A DNA stretch of 64,000 nt from Tautonia sociabilis. Lineage in GTDB: Bacteria; Planctomycetota; Planctomycetia; Isosphaerales; Isosphaeraceae. Shown one piece after another: positions 16,508 to 29,898 of this stretch (positions are counted from its first letter, which is position 1; each line of letters begins with the position of its first letter). The notes below the pieces were generated by a model, which saw only the letters and a program-made list of their open reading frames with translations, was not told the DNA's origin and did not search any database. The translations under genes were made by a program, and so were the position numbers. The stretch spans positions 1 to 64,000 of the forward strand of contig NZ_RYZH01000038.1 in assembly GCF_003977685.1 (NCBI RefSeq), read 5' to 3'.

Positions 16508-17731
16508 ATGGATCTGCCCCCGCTCGTCCGAAACCCGCGCTACGCGCTGCTCGACGTCTTCCGGGGCGTGGCCTGCCTGATGGTGGTCGTCCACCACGCC
16601 GGGTTCGCGCTGCTGGCGGGGGAATCGCCGAAGGGGGGCGGAGGGCCGCTGGCGACCGCGGGATGGGCGTACAACGCCGTGCTGAGGAGGCTGGACCTGG
16701 GCGTGCCGCTGTTCTTCGTCATCAGCGGCTACTGCATCGCGGCGAGCGTCGACGCGACGAGGAGGCGGGGGTCGTCGTCGGCCCGGTTCGTGGCGCGCCG
16801 GCTCTGGCGGATCTACCCGCCGTACTGGGCCGCCCTGGGGTGGTTCCTGCTGGTGACGATCGGGTTGCAGCGGCTGGGCCTGGAGCGGCTGCTCTGCTGC
16901 CACTCGCCGTACGGCCTGGAGCTGATCCTGCCTCAGAAGCTGAACGCCTGGCAGTGGTTCGGCAACGTGACGCTGACCGAATCGTGGCGGCACCTCATCG
17001 GCGGCGGGCCGAGGGAGATCTTCACTCGGGTCGCCTGGTCGCTCTGTTATGAGGAGCAGTTCTACTTCCTCTGCTTTTTGATGCTGGTGCTCTGCTCGCG
17101 ACGGCTGTACGAGGCGATGGGAGGGCTGACGCTGGCGATCGTGCTGGTGCGGGTCGCGGCGGCGGACGTGGGGATGATCCACCGGCTCGACGGCACGTTC
17201 GTCGACCTCTGGCACCAGTTCGCCGTCGGGCTGGCGGTCTACTGGCGGCTGAACGTGCCGTCGGGGGAGAGGGCGAGGAGGGCCGTGGAGCTGATGCTCG
17301 TCGGCCTGGCGGCGGTCGGCTTCACCGCCCGGATCCCGAACCAGCCGGTGGCGCACTCGACGGGGGTGACGGCCCTGTTCGGCCTGGCGCTGATCGTCCT
17401 GCGCGACCGGGACGACCGCATCGTCGGCTGGCGCTGGATCGCCCCGCTGAAGGCGATCGGCCGGAGAAGCTACAGCGTCTACCTGTACCACCTGCCGGTC
17501 ACGACGGTCGGCACCTTCGGGCTGTATGAGCTGGGGATCACCGGGTTCTGGCCGAGGGCGCTGATCACGGTGCCGGTCGTTTCGCTCGCGGCGGTGGGGA
17601 TCAGCTGCGGGTTCTTCTGGATGGTGGAGCGGCACTTCCTGAACCCTCCGATCGTCGGCCCCTCGACGGCGGAAGGGGAGAGACGCCCCCCCCTGGCGGG
17701 AGAGTCGGCGCCGTCGGCCTCGGGGGCGTGA
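16508..17731 (+). CDS. Membrane acyltransferase family 3 (OafA/YrhL-like)
   Basis: Predicted 407-residue acyltransferase-3 protein with about ten membrane segments. The family motif begins RYALLDVFRGVACLMVVVHH: the Arg-Gly pair and the HH dyad at about residues 25-29 provide the active-site His. FFVISGYCI and FVARRLWRIYPPYWA are further landmarks, as is SLCYEEQFYF, which matches the conserved W-S-L-x-x-E-x-x-F signature. These enzymes O-acylate sugars on lipopolysaccharide, peptidoglycan or exopolysaccharide. No partner is adjacent. The start may instead be the in-frame ATG at 16445; I prefer 16508 because the family usually starts close to its first membrane segment. Confidence 0.85.
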   Translation: MDLPPLVRNPRYALLDVFRGVACLMVVVHHAGFALLAGESPKGGGGPLATAGWAYNAVLRRLDLGVPLFFVISGYCIAASVDATRRRGSSSARFVARRLWRIYPPYWAALGWFLLVTIGLQRLGLERLLCCHSPYGLELILPQKLNAWQWFGNVTLTESWRHLIGGGPREIFTRVAWSLCYEEQFYFLCFLMLVLCSRRLYEAMGGLTLAIVLVRVAAADVGMIHRLDGTFVDLWHQFAVGLAVYWRLNVPSGERARRAVELMLVGLAAVGFTARIPNQPVAHSTGVTALFGLALIVLRDRDDRIVGWRWIAPLKAIGRRSYSVYLYHLPVTTVGTFGLYELGITGFWPRALITVPVVSLAAVGISCGFFWMVERHFLNPPIVGPSTAEGERRPPLAGESAPSASGA

Positions 17732-17749
17732 CCCCGATCGGATTGGCCT

Positions 17750-17777
17750 TTGCCCAATCGACCTCCAGCCGTAGAAC
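17750..17777 (+). promoter_or_regulatory. Possible sigma-70 promoter
   Basis: TTGCCC at 17750-17755 and TAGAAC at 17772-17777 are 16 bases apart, each matching four of six consensus positions. It would drive the gene at 18192 with a leader of about 400 bases, which is long, so confidence is low. Confidence 0.25.
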
Positions 17778-18047
17778 AAAGGGAAGAGGAGGCCGGTCGA
17801 CCGGGCCCCTGGCAAGGCAACACCCTCGACGTTGTCCGGGCCCCTCCCCCCCCCCTCCCGACCCAACAGGACATCGGCGCAACTGCTCCCCTCGTCACGA
17901 TGCGAAGGCCGGAGCCCAAAATCGCCGGAATCCGGGATCGAACGATGGCCGCGGCCGGCCGCCGTTCCGATCGGTTCGGACAGGGGAACCGCCGACGGGG
18001 ACTGCCCGGAGGCCCGGATGTGGTGTCGCTCCCGGCAACTGTCGCCT

Positions 18048-18089
18048 CCGGACCCGGACCCGGACCCGGACCCGGACCCGGACCCGGAG
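18048..18089. repeat. CCGGAC hexamer tandem repeat
   Basis: Six perfect CCGGAC copies and a seventh CCGGAG copy end 102 bases before the phosphatase-like gene. One strand would be G/A-rich with regularly spaced GG pairs. It is not part of any supported gene. Confidence 0.9.
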
Positions 18090-18191
18090 GAGGCTCGATC
18101 CCGACGCTCCTCGACGCCCGCAACCGCGTCAGTCCCCTCGGAATCTCGGACGAACCGGCCCGCCGCGCCCGGCGATCACGGAGGATCACCC

Positions 18192-19592
18192 ATGCGTCCC
18201 GGAACCGCATCGCCGGCCCGCCCCCGGGCGGGGCTCTCCCGATGGCTCGCCCACGGCTGGCCCTGGGCGGTCCTCTTGCTGGCGATGGGGGTGGGGGCCT
18301 GGCACCTGGTCGACTTCCCAAACGACGTCGACCAGGAGTTTCCCGAGGTCGTCCGCCCGACCTTCAGCGCCTTTCCGCCGGCCACCTATCGCCTGGCTGA
18401 GCCGGGAGATACGCTCGACCGCGTGGCGATGTACCTCGCCTCGGCCTGCGTGGCGGTCGCCGGCGTCGGGGCGATCCGGAGGGGACCGGCCGGCTCGCTC
18501 TGGATCTCGGGCCTCGGCCTGGCCCTCGCCGCCTTCTGGTTCACCGCGAACCCCTGGCCCACCTTCGACGGCTGGCACGGCCTGGGCTGGCGGGTGATCG
18601 GCGACGCCGAGGCGCCGGCGGCGCTGAGGGCCGCCGTCGGCTTGGCGGCCGTGATCGTCGGGGCGATGATCGCGGTCCCGATCGCGACGGGACGCCGGGC
18701 GCTGCCGCTGGTGATCGCCCGGGTCAGGAGGGACGGGAGGGGGACGCTGCTGGGGACGGCCGCCGTGCTGATCGCCGTCCGGCTGGCGGGCTGGCCGGAG
18801 GTGGGGCCTCCCGGATACGGGACGCGATGGGCGCTGATCGGGGGCCTCTGGCTGTTCCTGTCGGCCATGCTCCGGGCCCTGCCGCCCTGGCCTCCCCGGA
18901 GGCTGGCGAGGCTTGCGATCGGAGCGGCGGCGGCCGGCCTGCTGGTCGGCCTGGTCCAGGTGGGCCTGGGGGTGATCTGGTACCACCGGCCGCTGGAGCG
19001 GCTTCGGGAGATCGAGCCGGGGAGGATCTACATCAGCGCCATGCCTCACGGCAGAGGCCTGGAACTGGCGCACCGCCGTCATGGGTTCAAGACGATCATC
19101 AACCTGTTCCAGGAAGACCTGCCCGGCCTGCGCAGCCCTCACCTCGACGCCGAGATCGCCTTCGCCAAACGGCACGGCATCCATTACATCCGGAGCCCCG
19201 ACTCCGCCGAGCAGGCCGACGACTTCCTCGACGAGACGCTCCGCCTGGCGACCGACCCCGACGCCTGGCCGGTGCTCGTCCACTGCCACGGCTGCATGGA
19301 CCGCACGCCGGCCTGGTGGGGCATCTACCAGTTCGTCGTCCAGGGGAAGCCGCTGGCCGAGGCGATCCGGTCGATCGAGCAGCACCGGGGCTCGCGGCCC
19401 AAGGGGTCGGTGACGCTGCTCTACAACCGAGTCCTCCCCGAGCTCGCCCCGGAGCGATACCGGGACGACCCCACGGCCGCCGCCCTGCGAGCGAACGCCC
19501 AGGGAACCGTCGACCCGTTCCTGATCCGGCTGGCGGAGGAGCGTCGGCTCGCCCGGGAATCGTCCGGAACCGACGACCGGAATCGGGAGTAA
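18192..19592 (+). CDS. Polytopic membrane protein with tyrosine-phosphatase-like domain
   Basis: Predicted 466-residue protein with two parts. Residues 1-265 hold about seven hydrophobic segments (roughly 23-40, 79-96, 104-118, 145-165, 184-200, 212-230, 242-263). Residues 270-430 form a protein-tyrosine/dual-specificity-phosphatase-like domain: it opens with IEPGRIYISAMPHG, has the FKTIINLFQED strand and carries the P-loop H-C365-H-G-C-M-D-R371, an exact Cx5R signature followed by T-P. The active-site Cys and Arg are both present, so it may hydrolyse phosphate from protein, lipid or inositol substrates at the membrane. The ATG at 18192 follows GGAGG. It has no close operon partner. The fusion of a multi-span membrane part to this domain is uncommon. 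Confidence 0.75.
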   Translation: MRPGTASPARPRAGLSRWLAHGWPWAVLLLAMGVGAWHLVDFPNDVDQEFPEVVRPTFSAFPPATYRLAEPGDTLDRVAMYLASACVAVAGVGAIRRGPAGSLWISGLGLALAAFWFTANPWPTFDGWHGLGWRVIGDAEAPAALRAAVGLAAVIVGAMIAVPIATGRRALPLVIARVRRDGRGTLLGTAAVLIAVRLAGWPEVGPPGYGTRWALIGGLWLFLSAMLRALPPWPPRRLARLAIGAAAAGLLVGLVQVGLGVIWYHRPLERLREIEPGRIYISAMPHGRGLELAHRRHGFKTIINLFQEDLPGLRSPHLDAEIAFAKRHGIHYIRSPDSAEQADDFLDETLRLATDPDAWPVLVHCHGCMDRTPAWWGIYQFVVQGKPLAEAIRSIEQHRGSRPKGSVTLLYNRVLPELAPERYRDDPTAAALRANAQGTVDPFLIRLAEERRLARESSGTDDRNRE

Positions 19593-19857
19593 TCCGGGAC
19601 GGGGGCGGGGCGGCCCCGGAAGCGATCGCCCGGCCAGGCCCCTCGAGGCCGAGCCATCGGATGCCGGAACCCCGCTGGCTCAAACCGGCGGTGGAGCCGC
19701 CGCGGCCCCTCCCAACTCCAGGAGAGGCCGAGAGCGGGCCCGATCGATCGGGACCACCGCCTCGCGGGCCCAGCGGCGGGGGATTCAAGGTTGTCATCCG
19801 GCCTCGAGTGCGGATACGATCGAAACGTTCCTCCCCCCTTCATCAAGGATGCCTCTG

Positions 19858-20076
19858 GTGAGCGTCGTCATCTCTCCCGAGGAACAGATCCGACGCGTGG
19901 CTCGGGCCTTGCTCGCGCTCTCGGCGGAGGAACGGCGAACTGGCTCCTGGCGAGGGGAGCCCGACCTGATCGGGCTGATCGGCATGATCGACCGCCATCT
20001 CCAGGGCGACCTGCCCCCGATCGAGGTGCCCGCCGACCGTGCTCCGCCTCGCCGCGACTCGGCCTCGGGACGCTGA
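19858..20076 (+). CDS. Small hypothetical protein
   Basis: Predicted 72-residue protein, not recognised. It starts VSVVISPEEQIRRVARALLA and has a Pro/Arg-rich end. AAGG lies nine bases before the GTG at 19858, which makes that start more likely than the ATG at 19849, which AAGG directly abuts. The N-terminal half looks like a short amphipathic helix pair. Convergent with MutS and separated from it by a GC hairpin. It could still be a chance reading frame. Confidence 0.42.
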   Translation: MSVVISPEEQIRRVARALLALSAEERRTGSWRGEPDLIGLIGMIDRHLQGDLPPIEVPADRAPPRRDSASGR

Positions 20077-20153
20077 TCCGAGCCGAATTGGCGAGGACGC
20101 CGGACGAGGGGAATCGCCGGGAGGCCGGGGGCGAGTTGAGCCGCTCCCGGTCT

Positions 20154-20192
20154 CGGGGGCGGGCCTGTTGACTCCGGGTCGCCCCGCCCCCG
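20154..20192. terminator. Candidate bidirectional hairpin
   Basis: CGGGGGCGGG (20154-20163) pairs with CCCGCCCCCG (20183-20192) around a 19-base loop. It lies between the convergent small gene and mutS, 52 bases past the mutS stop. There is no U-tract on either side, so this is a weak terminator call. Confidence 0.35.
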
Positions 20193-20243
20193 GGACCCGG
20201 ATCGGGTGATCGGCGATCGGTACCTTCCGTCTCCGTCCGGCCG

Positions 20244-22898
<2,655 letters not shown>

Positions 22899-23049
22899 AG
22901 CGGCCTCCGTGTCGAGGTGCGCGGTCCTTGGCCCCCGCGCGGGCCGGCCCCCTCGGAGCGGCGGACGCCCGGTCCTGGTGCATTCCCCCCGGGCAGGCCG
23001 GAAGGGGCCTGCGCGCGGGGAACCCGAGGGCGGGGCGGAGGGGGCTCAC

Positions 23050-23409
23050 TCAGAACGAGTCGAGGGCCGACTGCTCGTCCTTGTAGATCGGGAAGACCTG
23101 GTCCAGCCGGGTGATCTTGAAGACCTCCAGCAGGTCCGGGTGGATGCAGCAGAGCTTCATCACCCCCTTGACGGCGCCGACCTTCTTCTTGAGCTGGATC
23201 AGCTTGCCCAGCGCGGCGCTGGAGAGGTACATCACGTTGCCGAAGTTGAGCAGGAGCCGCGAGTGCCCCTGCTCGTCGACGAGGCTGTACAGCTGATCGC
23301 CGACCTCCTGGATGACCTCATCCTGGACGATCTTGCTGTCGGTGAAGCTGACGACGACCACGTCGTCGATCGTCTCCAGTTGGAGTCGCTGGCGGGGACC
23401 TTGCGACAT
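23050..23409 (-). CDS. STAS domain protein (anti-anti-sigma-like)
   Basis: Predicted 119-residue single STAS domain protein. The strand IDDVVVVSFTDSKIVQ and the phosphoregulatory loop NVMYLSSAALGKLIQL around S63-S64 match SpoIIAA-type antagonists. One of these serines is where an anti-sigma kinase would phosphorylate. Such proteins release sigma factors or feed stress-signalling complexes. No anti-sigma kinase or sigma gene is adjacent; mutS is 151 bases downstream on the same strand. The ATG at 23409 is preceded by GGAG at a suitable distance. Planctomycetes carry many such STAS proteins of unassigned role. Confidence 0.85.
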   Translation of the reverse strand: MSQGPRQRLQLETIDDVVVVSFTDSKIVQDEVIQEVGDQLYSLVDEQGHSRLLLNFGNVMYLSSAALGKLIQLKKKVGAVKGVMKLCCIHPDLLEVFKITRLDQVFPIYKDEQSALDSF

Positions 23410-23697
23410 GGGGGCGAGCTCCTCGAAGCCAGTTCCGGGGCGTGGGGTTCGGGATCGCGGATCTGCCGCGCGGGGGCTTCCCCCGGAGCGTCACGATCGG
23501 CCGAACGGACGGCGCTGGGGGAGCCACTCACGCCCCCCGACCTCCGTCCCCGGCTGCCGGGCCCTAATCTACCCGATCGCCGATTCTGATTACCATAGCA
23601 CGGTACCGGATCCAAAGCCCGAGCCCCGGCCCGATTCGGGAAGCCGTCGCCGGCCCCGGCCGAGGGCCGCCCTCAACGCCCCGGAGCACCCTCCCCG

Positions 23698-25530
23698 ATG
23701 AATCGAGCGATCGCCGCCTGGATGCTGCTGCTGGCCCCGGCCTGGGCCTCCCCCCCCTCCCCGCTCCAGGAGCTGGAGGCGAATCGAGCACAGGCCAAGC
23801 CCGCCGCCGAGGAGACAAAGAAAGAAACCCCGAAACCGCCGAAGATCGTCGACCTGACGCTCAAGGGAACGCTGGACGAGGCCCCCTCCCCGCTGGGCCT
23901 GGACGGATCGCCGATCGAAGCGAACCTGCCCACCGTGCTGGATCGGATCGCGACGGCCGCCCAGGACGACGAGGTCAAGGGCCTGGTCCTCCGCTTCCGG
24001 GACCTGGCCGTCGGCCCCGGCAAGGCGAACGAGCTGCGATCGGCGATCGCCGCGTTCCGGACCTCCGGCAAGCCGGTGGTCGCCCTGCTGGAGATGGCGG
24101 CCAACGCCGATTACTGGGTCGCCTCGGCCGCCGACCGCGTGGTGATGCCCGAGAGCGGCTCGCTGATGCTCTCCGGCCTGGCGGCCGAGGTGACGTTCTT
24201 CAAGGGGCTCTTCGACAAGCTCGGCGTCCAGCCCGATTACCTGCAAGTCGGCCAGTACAAGGGAGCCGCCGAGCCCTACACCCGCACCGAGATGAGCGCC
24301 GAGTTCCGCGAGGAGCTGACCGCCGTGCTCACCGACGAGCTCGACCTGCTCGTGAACGCCATCGCCGAGGGACGCGGCCTCGATCCGGCCGTCGCCCGGG
24401 CCCTGGTCGACGATGGCCCCTATACGGCGAACCGGGCCGTCGCGGTGGGCCTGGTCGACGAGCTGGCCTATCCCGACCAGGTCTCCCACGAGCTGGCCGA
24501 GCAGCTCGGGGTGGAGACGGTCGCCCTCGACAAGAAGTACGGCGAGCCCGAGCCGGAGGATTATTCCGGCTTCGCCGGCTTGATGAAGCTGTTGCAGGAG
24601 CTCTCCGGCGAGGGGAAGACGGCTCGGGAGTCCAAGGCCCCGAAGGTCGCCGTCATCTACGCCACCGGCGTGATCCAGCCGGGCAAGTCGTCGCCGGGAT
24701 CGATCCTGGGAGAGGCGGTGCTGGGCTCCGACACGATCGTCGAGCAGATCCAGCGGGCCGAGCGGGACGACACGGTCAAGGCGATCGTCCTCCGGGTCGA
24801 CTCCCCCGGCGGCAGCGCCCTGGCCAGCGACCTGATCTGGCGGGCGGTCGTCGAGGCGAAGAAGCCGGTCGTCGCCAGCATGTCCGACACGGCCGCCTCG
24901 GGGGGCTATTACATCAGCATGGGATGCGACGCCATCTATGCCGAGCCGGGCACCCTGACCGGGTCGATCGGCGTCGTCGGCGGCAAGTTCGCGCTGGGAG
25001 GGCTGCTGGAGAAGGTCGGCGTGACGACCGACACGGTCACGGTCGGCGAGAACGGGGCGCTGTTCTCCCCCTTCTCCCCGTTCAACGACGAGCAGGAGCG
25101 GTCCGTCCGGGCCCTGATGGAGGACACCTACCGCCAGTTCGTCTCCAAGGCGGCCGACGGCCGGGAGATGACGGATGAGGCCCTGGAGACGCTAGCCGCC
25201 GGCCGGGTTTACTCGGGCCGGAAGGCGGAGGAGCTGGGCCTGGTCGACGCGCTGGGCACGCTTGACGACGCCATCGCCCGGGCGAAGGAGCTGGCCGGGA
25301 TCGCCCCGGAAACCCAGGTCGAGCGGCTCGTGCTGCCCGAGCCGAAGTCGATCTTCGAGGCGCTCTCCGAGGCGTTCGAGGGGACCGGCCTCCGCGCTCC
25401 GGGCGTCGGCATCGAGGCCGCGCTGCCCGAGCCGGTGCGGTCGATCGCCGCTCGGGCCGAGGCGTTCCGTCGGCTCGTCGAGCGCGAGCCGGCCGTCCTG
25501 ATCCTGCCGTTCGAGCTTCGGATCCGCTGA
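23698..25530 (+). CDS. sppA: Signal peptide peptidase SppA, long form
   Basis: Predicted 610-residue S49-family protease of the 67-kDa SppA type, with two tandem peptidase S49 halves. The catalytic lysine in the first half is K188 (VGQYKGAAEPYTR) and the nucleophile in the second half is S401 (DTAASGGYYISMG), the same dyad split as in E. coli SppA. SPGGSALASD precedes the serine. The N-terminus begins with a hydrophobic segment ending A-W-A-S, so it is exported and may be membrane-held. It degrades cleaved signal peptides in the membrane. A charged K/E/P linker follows the signal. The ribosome binding site is weak (GGAG twelve bases upstream). Confidence 0.92.
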   Translation: MNRAIAAWMLLLAPAWASPPSPLQELEANRAQAKPAAEETKKETPKPPKIVDLTLKGTLDEAPSPLGLDGSPIEANLPTVLDRIATAAQDDEVKGLVLRFRDLAVGPGKANELRSAIAAFRTSGKPVVALLEMAANADYWVASAADRVVMPESGSLMLSGLAAEVTFFKGLFDKLGVQPDYLQVGQYKGAAEPYTRTEMSAEFREELTAVLTDELDLLVNAIAEGRGLDPAVARALVDDGPYTANRAVAVGLVDELAYPDQVSHELAEQLGVETVALDKKYGEPEPEDYSGFAGLMKLLQELSGEGKTARESKAPKVAVIYATGVIQPGKSSPGSILGEAVLGSDTIVEQIQRAERDDTVKAIVLRVDSPGGSALASDLIWRAVVEAKKPVVASMSDTAASGGYYISMGCDAIYAEPGTLTGSIGVVGGKFALGGLLEKVGVTTDTVTVGENGALFSPFSPFNDEQERSVRALMEDTYRQFVSKAADGREMTDEALETLAAGRVYSGRKAEELGLVDALGTLDDAIARAKELAGIAPETQVERLVLPEPKSIFEALSEAFEGTGLRAPGVGIEAALPEPVRSIAARAEAFRRLVEREPAVLILPFELRIR

Positions 25531-25703
25531 TCCCCAAGCGCTGCTTGGCCGGAACGACCGACCTTCGGGGAGGGGTGGCCGGAATCGCCCCGATCTCCGC
25601 CCCCCCGAGGGTCCCTCGTCCTCCCCGATCGCGGTTCGGTCAGCCCGGGGCCCTTCCCTCCCGGAGGAGGGGACGAGCGGCTCGGGGTCGGTCCCCTGGC
25701 CCC

Positions 25704-25721
25704 AAGGCCAAGGCCAAGGCC
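25704..25721. repeat. AAGGCC hexamer repeat
   Basis: Three perfect copies of AAGGCC in the gap between the convergent sppA and receiver-like genes. The region 25531-25743 otherwise shows no gene and no strong hairpin. Confidence 0.7.
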
Positions 25722-25743
25722 CAGACCGGGGCCCGGCATCGGA

Positions 25744-26136
25744 TCAGGACCCGCCGGGGCAGGCGAGGGCGTCCTTGAGGCGATCGGCGGTTGTTGGGTC
25801 GCCGAGCTGGGACTTGCCGAAGCCGGGCAGGGCGCCGAGCGCGACGGCCTGCCGCTGGGCGTCCTGATGGTCGCTCACGAGCATGACCGGGACCCCGGCC
25901 AGCGCGGCGTCCTGTCGGATCGACCGGATCAGATCGATCCCGGAGCCCCCCGAGTCGAAGACCCGGTTGACGAGCACGAGGTCGTAGCGGGAGGGGTCGG
26001 CCCGAAGCGCGCTGAGGGCCTCCTCGGACGAGGGGACAGGCTCGACCCTCGCCCCGATGGCCTGCCGGAGGAACCGGGAGATCGAGGAGTGGTCGAAGCC
26101 GCACTGGCCGACGCTCAGGACGTGTCGGGTCGTCAT
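25744..26136 (-). CDS. Degenerate receiver domain protein
   Basis: Predicted 130-residue protein with the length and pattern of a single receiver domain, but the phosphoacceptor Asp is replaced by Asn: the strand reads YDLVLVN57R. The conserved Thr/Ser region reads VMLVSDHQD and a Lys is present in GFGKSQL. It therefore probably cannot be phosphorylated in the usual way and may work as a constitutive or ligand-driven binding module. The ATG at 26136 is used; a GTG two codons upstream is an alternative. It is 51 bases downstream of a DUF697 membrane-protein gene on the same strand, so co-transcription is likely. Confidence 0.72.
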   Translation of the reverse strand: MTTRHVLSVGQCGFDHSSISRFLRQAIGARVEPVPSSEEALSALRADPSRYDLVLVNRVFDSGGSGIDLIRSIRQDAALAGVPVMLVSDHQDAQRQAVALGALPGFGKSQLGDPTTADRLKDALACPGGS

Positions 26137-26187
26137 GCTCACGAGGAGATCATCCCGAAGCTGCCTGGAGTTGCTGGAGAAGGGGCC

Positions 26188-27255
26188 TCAGGCGGACGCC
26201 TCGGGCCCGGCCTGGCCGGTGGATCGCTGGAAGCGTCGAAACAAGGAGTCGCCGGCACCCCGGGCCGATTCGGAGACGCTGGCGACCCGGGCGATGACCG
26301 AGCCCTTCAGGTTGTCGTACGAGGTGACGACCCGGTCCTTGACGCCGTCGACGGTCTGGGCGCCCTTCTCCCGGACGGCCGCCCAAATGGCGCTGGAGAT
26401 CCGGCCCGTGCCCTCGGCGACGATGCGGCCGAGCATCTTCGCGGCCTCGGCCGAGGCGGCTCGGCGGATCGCCGGGCGGGGCTGGAGGACCAGGGCGCCG
26501 CAGTATCGCTTGGCGATCAGGCCGACGCGGAGCGTCAGGTAGGCGCTGGCCGTGCCGGAGAGGACCGAGTGGACGAGCACGTTGGCGGCCGTCTGGAAGC
26601 CGGGGATGACGCCGGCCATCGAGCCGATGGCCGAGCCGAGGATCGGTTGGAGCTGCTCGTTGAGGTCGATCTCGTCGATCGCCCCGGCGGCGAAGGCGGT
26701 GGCGGCGACATTGGCGTAGAGCCGGGCCATGTCTCGGGCCGTCGGCCGCTGGCTGTAGAGGTGGGCGATCTGCCAGACCATGCGGGACTGCGCCGCCAGG
26801 ACGATCATCGCGTCGAACTGGCCGTTCTGGGAGACGGCCGTCGAGAGGAAGACGACCGAGGCGGTGCTGCGGACGATCTCGTCGGCCCGGGCGTCGAGCT
26901 GGGCGATGGCCCGCTCCAGGCCCTCGCGCCCGGCCAGTTCGGCCGGGGGGACGGTGACGATCGGGTTGCTTGCCACCCGGGCCCGGAGTTCCTCCAGGTG
27001 GGGGGCGAAGGCGGGGTCGTCCTCGTTCGGGGGGGGGTCGAGCGATCGGGGGAGGCGGACGTACATGACGACCGGCACACCGACCATCGCCGCGAAGGAG
27101 CCGATCAGGACGACGAGCGTGACCTTCCCGAGCGCCGGGTGGACCTCCCCGGCGAGGGAGACGACGCCGGCCGTTTGGTTGACGACCACGACACCGAAGC
27201 TCAACAGCACGAACCCGCCGACGAGGGCGGCCGCGGTCTTGATCGAGCGATTCAT
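26188..27255 (-). CDS. DUF697/YcjF-type membrane protein
   Basis: Predicted 355-residue membrane protein. Two hydrophobic segments lie at the N-terminus (about 8-30 and 44-66). The middle part (residues about 120-290) resembles the DUF697 domain found in YcjF and in proteins beside Era-like GTPases: SQNGQFDAMIVLAAQSRMVW, ARLYANVAATAF and a Gly/Ala-rich SAIGSMAGVIPGFQTAANV segment. The C-terminus is charged. DUF697 proteins are associated with cell-shape or stress GTPases, but no GTPase gene is adjacent here. The start ATG at 27255 has no strong ribosome binding site. The degenerate receiver gene follows on the same strand. Confidence 0.72.
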   Translation of the reverse strand: MNRSIKTAAALVGGFVLLSFGVVVVNQTAGVVSLAGEVHPALGKVTLVVLIGSFAAMVGVPVVMYVRLPRSLDPPPNEDDPAFAPHLEELRARVASNPIVTVPPAELAGREGLERAIAQLDARADEIVRSTASVVFLSTAVSQNGQFDAMIVLAAQSRMVWQIAHLYSQRPTARDMARLYANVAATAFAAGAIDEIDLNEQLQPILGSAIGSMAGVIPGFQTAANVLVHSVLSGTASAYLTLRVGLIAKRYCGALVLQPRPAIRRAASAEAAKMLGRIVAEGTGRISSAIWAAVREKGAQTVDGVKDRVVTSYDNLKGSVIARVASVSESARGAGDSLFRRFQRSTGQAGPEASA

Positions 27256-27397
27256 TCAGGTCGACCTGGGGCCAGGTTCCTCAGAGAAGGGCCGGGGGAG
27301 GGATCAGCCCGATCGGGTGAGGCCGGGGAGTATCTTCCAACGCAACGCGAAGCTTTGCAAGACCATTCGGCGGCGCCGGGCCTGGGCCGGCGGGCGG

Positions 27398-27425
27398 TTG
27401 ACGGGCCTGGATCCCCCTTCATAAG
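27398..27425 (+). promoter_or_regulatory. Candidate sigma-70 promoter for acs
   Basis: TTGACG at 27398-27403 (five of six) and CATAAG at 27420-27425 (four of six) are 16 bases apart, about 136 bases before the acetyl-CoA synthetase ATG. The rest of the 305-base gap between the divergent DUF697 and acs genes shows no other feature that I can support. Confidence 0.45.
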
Positions 27426-27560
27426 ATCGCAACTCCGCCCGACCGCCGGCCGACCCGATCCCCCCCCGCCGCGGTCAGGCGCTCTCCACTCGACCTGAAC
27501 ACCCGGGCATCGCCGCTCCCCTGGGAGCGGACACGGTCCCGGCCCGCGGAGGCGACGATC

Positions 27561-29534
<1,974 letters not shown>

Positions 29535-29898
29535 CCCGATCCACCCTCACCGCCGAGGGGCCCCGATCGCCGGCACTCCGGCCGGGCTCCCCTCGTGCTC
29601 GCCGACCCGGGCCGGGGTCGGCTCGATGACCCCGGCCCGGGCCGTCGCCCGAGGCTCCCCCGGGGGGGCGACACCGACGCCTCCCCCTCCCGTCTCCGAG
29701 GTCATCGCGACCGCCGGCCTCGACCCGGGGCGGAGGCCGGCTCTCCCGACGACGCGCTCGGCTCGACCATCGGGGACGCCCGGCGGGCGGGGTTCGCGGG
29801 GCCCCGGGTGGTGGTCGAAACGTCGCCCTCCGGAGCGGGCCCCCGGGGGCCGAGGAAGCCCTCCCCCGCCTTCTCGCCTTCCCGCCGGAGGTGTTCCC
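29535..29898. other. Intergenic region, acs to alpha/beta hydrolase
   Basis: A GC-rich gap of 364 bases with no recognisable gene or promoter. Open frames here are high-GC shadows, and one runs into the hydrolase gene. Its end carries a perfect GGAGG that fixes the GTG start at 29899. Confidence 0.45.

Larger units (their letters stand above)
17732..18191. other. Intergenic region, acyltransferase to phosphatase
   Basis: The 460-base gap contains a possible promoter at 17750-17777 and a six-base tandem repeat at 18048-18089. Reading frames across it are open because of high GC but have no ribosome binding sites and no recognisable content. The last bases carry the GGAGG for the gene at 18192. 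Confidence 0.5.

Noticed and set aside
19794..19985. Minus-strand frame of 63 codons opposite the small gene at 19858
   Set aside because: No ribosome binding site and a Ser/Arg-rich shadow-like composition.
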